Positions 60,114 to 64,000 of a stretch of 64,000 nt of DNA are shown piece after piece. The number at the start of each line of letters is the position of its first letter. Position 1 is the stretch's first letter. The DNA is from Edolisoma coerulescens (lineage: Eukaryota; Chordata; Aves; Passeriformes; Campephagidae): positions 1,612,723 to 1,676,722 of the forward strand of contig VWZW01006249.1 in the NCBI GenBank assembly GCA_013397115.1, given 5' to 3'. The translations under genes were made by a program, and so were the position numbers. The notes beneath the pieces were generated by a model. The model was not told the origin of the DNA. It worked only from the letters and a program-made list of their open reading frames with translations, and did no database searches.

Positions 60114-61437
60114 TTGGCATGGCAAACCAGGGAAAACTTCTTTGCCTCAGTCCGAACTGCTAAGGCCATTCCTCAGGAATCACAGACCCTGGAGGCAAGA
60201 GAGAAAATCTGGAGAAATGAAGACTTAACCTTGGTGGAAGAAGATTGGGTTAGAGATCATTTAGGCAAACCTGACACTCACAAATCCATGGGCTGTGATG
60301 GGATGCACTAATAAGTGCTGAGGGAGCTGGCAAATGTTATTGCTATGTCATTCTACATCATCTTTGTCATGGAGAACAGGAGAGCCTGAGGACTGGAGGA
60401 AAGTGAATGTCATTCAATAAGGGCAGGAAGGAGGACCCAGAAAACTACAGGCCTGTCAGCCTCACTTCTGTCCCTGGAAAGGTGATAACAATACATCCTG
60501 CATGTCATTTCTAAGCATGTGGAGGTAGAAAGGATTATCAGGGTATTCCATATACATTCACCAAGGGGAAATCATGTTTGCCTAATCTGATGGCTTTATA
60601 CGATGGCATGACTGGCTGGGTAGATGAGGAGAGAGCAGCGGCTGTTGTCTACCTTGACTTCAGCAAGGCATTTGAAACTGTCTCCCATAACATACTCACA
60701 GCTCAGGAAGTGTGGGTTAGACGAGTGGGCAGTGAGGGGGATTGGGGAGTGGCTGAATGGCAGAGCTCAGAGATTGGGATCAGCAGGATGGGGTCTGGTT
60801 GGAGGCCTGTAGTCTCCAGGGGTCAATGCCAATGGGATGCTGGGGTGCATCAGGAAGAGCAGTGCCAGCAGGTCGGGGAGGTGATCCTGCCCCTCTCCTC
60901 AGCCCTGGTGAGGCCCCTCTGGAGTGCTGTGTCCAGTTCTGGGCTCCTCAGGACAGAGAGACAATGGAGCACCTGGAGTGGGTCCGGTGGAGGGCACAAA
61001 GGTGATGAAAAGACTGGAGCATCTCTTATGAGGAAAGGCTGAGGGAGCTGGGCCTGTTCAGCCCTGAGAAGAGACAACTGAGAGGGGACCTCATCCATGC
61101 ATGCAAATGTCTGAAGGGAAGGTGTCACAAGGTAGGGCAGACTCCTTTCAGTGGTGCCCAGCAAGAGGACCAGGGGCAATGGGCACAAACTGTAACACGA
61201 GGTCCATCTGAATATGAGGAAAAAATCCTTTACTTTGAGGATGGCTGAGCACTGGAACAGGCTGCCCAGAGAGGTTTTGGAGTTGCCTTCTCTGGAGATA
61301 TTTAAAACCCACTTGGAATTGATCCTGTGCAACCTGCTCTGGTTGAACCTGCTTTAGTAGGGAGGTTGGACTGGATGATCTCCAGAGGTCTGTTCCAACC
61401 CCAGCCATTCTGTAATTGATTCTCTGATTCTCTGGTA
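60114..61437 (+). mobile_element. CR1 LINE with internal deletion in ORF2
   Basis: On the plus strand this follows CR1 ORF2 from before the RT domain. It reads FFASVRTAKAI, then THKSMGCDGMH (60280-60310, normally KSMGPDGIHP) and the ENYRPVSLTSVPGK-type block near 60435. Then come DGMTGWVDEERAAAVVYLDF and SKAFETVSHNIL (60605-60695). WLNGRAQR follows at about 60757-60780. At about 60820 it jumps directly to NGMLGCIRK and ALVRPLWS...VQFWAP. The block between, which in CR1 contains GVPQGS and the FADD catalytic motif, is missing (about 130 residues by comparison with the family). The 3' part, including GLFS, the 3' UTR and the terminal TTCTGTAATT/GATTCTCTGATTCT, is present. Stops and frameshifts make it inactive. 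Confidence 0.93.
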
Positions 61438-64000
61438 AAGTTTACTAGGGGAAACTGCAAAGTGGTGATACAACGTTACCTCCCGTCAAAACCTGTTTAA
61501 TATGCTGTGTCACTGTCAAGTCACAGTAAAGGTTTTGAGCTAATTTAGAAAGAGCTTTCTTCTAAACCTATGTGGCAGACTGGAACCAGAAGGAAGTGAA
61601 CGTTTTCAAGGGGAATTTCCATGCATGTATCTATAGATAAGATTTTCAAAAGATCACTTTACTGAGTAAATTTTTAGAACTGTGTTAGGATAAAAGTTCC
61701 ACTGATGGAAACTTTTTGATGACAACAAAAGTTAAAATCTGATTAGTGGATGGATTCTTTAATTTGCCTGAATGTAATTTACTTCATTGCTGTAGATGTC
61801 TTGGATTAAGGCCAAGCTGCAAATGGAATTGGTGTTGATAAGTCTCATTACCATCAGTACCATCATCTCCAGTTGGAGACTGATAGTTACAGCACTAATA
61901 TAAACAGTAAAACTGATCACACCACAACTTTGGATCGTGTCCTGCTCTTCCTGAATTCTAGGGCAACACTCCTTATTGGCATCAGTAGCAGCAGGAACAG
62001 GTCCAACTGAATTATTTGACAAGAGGCTTCTTTCTTAACTCTGTACTGGCTGAGCTGTGTAAGCAAATTGTTAAAAACTCTGATATATAATCCAGAAATC
62101 TTCACAGCTGAGCAGTGATTTATGCACTGTCTGCTGATGGTAGCAATTTATTAGCAAGAGGATATTTGCTCCTTCCTTCTGCATGTTTCATACAAGATTT
62201 TGTCCTCGATTTTCTGTTTTCCTAATAGTCTTTGAAATTTATGACCTCAAGGCCACACCTAATCTTGAATTACTCTGCTATTTGTCCAAATAACAGAGAT
62301 GTTTATGTCAATTTTTTTTTTTACGGGCTATTTATAGTTTTTCAAAAGAGAATGTAGAAGGGGTATTTTTAAACTGCAGCAACTCTGTGTTGTTGTTAGC
62401 AGAGTTTCAGGCAAAATTACCATGTTTTAGCCTTTTCATGTCAAGACTATGAATGCAAGATGTTTTTTGGAGCCTGTAATAACACAAACTCTCTGTAAAT
62501 GATGCCTCCTAGGTTTCTAGTGTGTGTTTGAATATATTTCATACCACTGTTTCTTATTTGCAATAAAATTTGCAAAGTATGGGAGGCAAGTGAACCAGAT
62601 AGTATGAAACACTGTGTTTATAGTGGCTGTGTGCTGCAGCTTCTGGCTGGTGCTGTGGGGAGGTATTTGAGGGCGTGGATCTCAAGTGCACGGCTCCTGC
62701 TCCCTGCCCCAGCCAGGGACCTGTGCACAGACTGAGGCAGAAATGGTTTCTGCTTTAGCTGGAACAGATTGAATTTGGGGGCCTATTCTGGCCAGCATAC
62801 AAACCAACCTACTGTGGGCTTTCTGAAGTATGAGTGCTCCTGTTCGAAACTGGATTTTACTTTTAAACTTCAAGACCAGACTTTTGCTGAGGAACTGTGG
62901 TTTTTTTGTCATTTGATGCCATGCAAAATTGATTCCACATTATTTGTATGCAGATAAAGTAATTTTTTGTTGATTCCAGTAAAAACAGGAATTCTCATTC
63001 TGCATCTCTTTTGTTTTTCCTTAGCACTGGATTATATCCTTTGCAGCAGTAATGAGTGGAACCTGTGCTAGGCTTCCTGGATAGGAGAGTTCTGCAGTTT
63101 TTCAGTTTTGTTTGCATTCCTGTATGTGTGTATAGGTTTGCACTTCAGTTTGTTGCAGTTTTGGAAAAGAGATGAAAAAGACCAGTGTTTTTTATTGACC
63201 CTAGTAGAGTGAATAAAACCAAAATATTCTCCAGAGTTTGACATCTGGAAAAAAGCTTCTCCTTGAGCAGCAGAAATACTGATCTGCCATTTTCTGTGAT
63301 TTAGGGCTTTAATGCCCTACACCTCTTAGAGCCATATCTTTCCCATAATGATGGCCTCTAAATCGTTCATAATTCACAGCACCTTGTCCTCCATATTCAT
63401 CAGGGTTTCAATCTACTGTGAGTTAGGTAGAGATAGCAGGTAGACAAGATGATAAAAGAAGTTTGTTTTCATAGAAAACCTAGAAAAATGATGAACCTAC
63501 ACTTCCTTTTTTTGAAGAAGACTGCTAATACAATCAGCATTGCCCATTTGGCACTAGCTATTGTTTAAATATCATCAACAAAGCGTATTGTAAATGAGCT
63601 TGTAAAAGGAAGCAATGTAGTCATGTTGTCATCATTTCACTGGAGGCTGTTAGTAATCAGGAGCTACATACATTTGTCAGATCTTGCTTTTACTTCATCT
63701 GGAAAGATCAGTTTGGCGTGATAATCAATTAACACTGTGTATTTCCAGTGTCTTTCCAGGTTGCAGTTCTGTTGTCTTTGTCATTAAAACACATGGATGA
63801 CTTTAAAATGTAAGTTACAAAGATTTGTGTGCAGATTTTCCTCAGTAAACTGGGACTTGGCAGAGGTGAAAAAGTGTATTTTAAGATGAAATAAAAAGTG
63901 GTTGACTGTACTTTGATGACAGAAGAAATAGCCCTTCAGTACTGTTTACCTTTTTTTAATTTCCATGACTTTTCTTCCTACAACTGGCTGCTACTAAGCA
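61438..64000. other. non-coding stretch, no gene seen
   Basis: AT-rich sequence with ORFs under 90 codons on both strands, none recognisable. No interspersed repeat was recognised after the CR1 tail. Confidence 0.55.

Noticed and set aside
60850..61332. Minus-strand ORF of 160 residues
   Set aside because: Antisense shadow of the plus-strand CR1 at 60114-61437.
1..64000. tRNA, rRNA, CRISPR arrays, operons, or endogenous retroviral genes
   Set aside because: No cloverleaf, rRNA segment, spaced direct-repeat array, operon-like ORF layout, or retroviral gag/pol/env reading was seen. The only reverse-transcriptase traces belong to CR1.

Overview
The window looks like nuclear DNA of a bird (or a close archosaur). 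It is AT-rich and short of CpG, has no prokaryotic gene organisation, and its only recognisable interspersed repeats are CR1 LINEs, ending in the typical ATTCTATGATT or ATTCTGTGATTCT tail. No Alu-, B1- or L1-type sequence was seen. No complete gene is present. Nearly all open reading frames are short and look like chance. The best reading is intronic or intergenic DNA of a plus-strand gene with large introns, plus repeats.

Layout. 1-11.4 kb: AT-rich non-coding sequence holding the one fairly convincing internal coding exon (8563-8695, plus strand, basic Ser-rich peptide). Weaker exon-like open blocks lie at 46-104, 5559-5719 and 6556-6780. 11.4 kb: a short CR1 3' end. 11.6-30 kb: mostly featureless, with small hairpins and an isolated CpG-rich patch at 23.4-23.6 kb followed by a short ORF and an AATAAA signal. 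30.35 kb: an old CR1 remnant. 32.8-34.3 kb: four hairpins within 1.6 kb. 36.2 and 39.3 kb: two exon-like blocks with good donor sites. 41.3-43.1 kb: a very old, decayed CR1 with alignable reverse-transcriptase segments. 45.15-45.6 kb: a 36/37-bp minisatellite with a dimeric 73-bp order, broken by a 143-base N gap. 48.4-49.4 kb: a minus-strand CR1 (RT C-terminal half plus 3' end). 50.6 kb: another CR1 tail. 51.4 kb: a mirror-symmetric pyrimidine tract. 51.7-52.6 kb: a minus-strand broken reading frame ending in a membrane segment, and a plus-strand exon-like block. 60.1-61.4 kb: a plus-strand CR1 with an internal deletion that removes the RT catalytic motif. The rest is plain AT-rich sequence.

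The gene to which the 8.6-kb exon belongs could not be named. All exon calls rest on splice-site shape, open frame and appearance of the peptide only. The splice phases of the plus-strand candidates at 8.6, 36.2, 39.3 and 52.5 kb are compatible with one transcript, but that is weak evidence. No novel biological system is demonstrated. The items most worth testing are the exon candidates, the 51.7-kb frame and the minisatellite.
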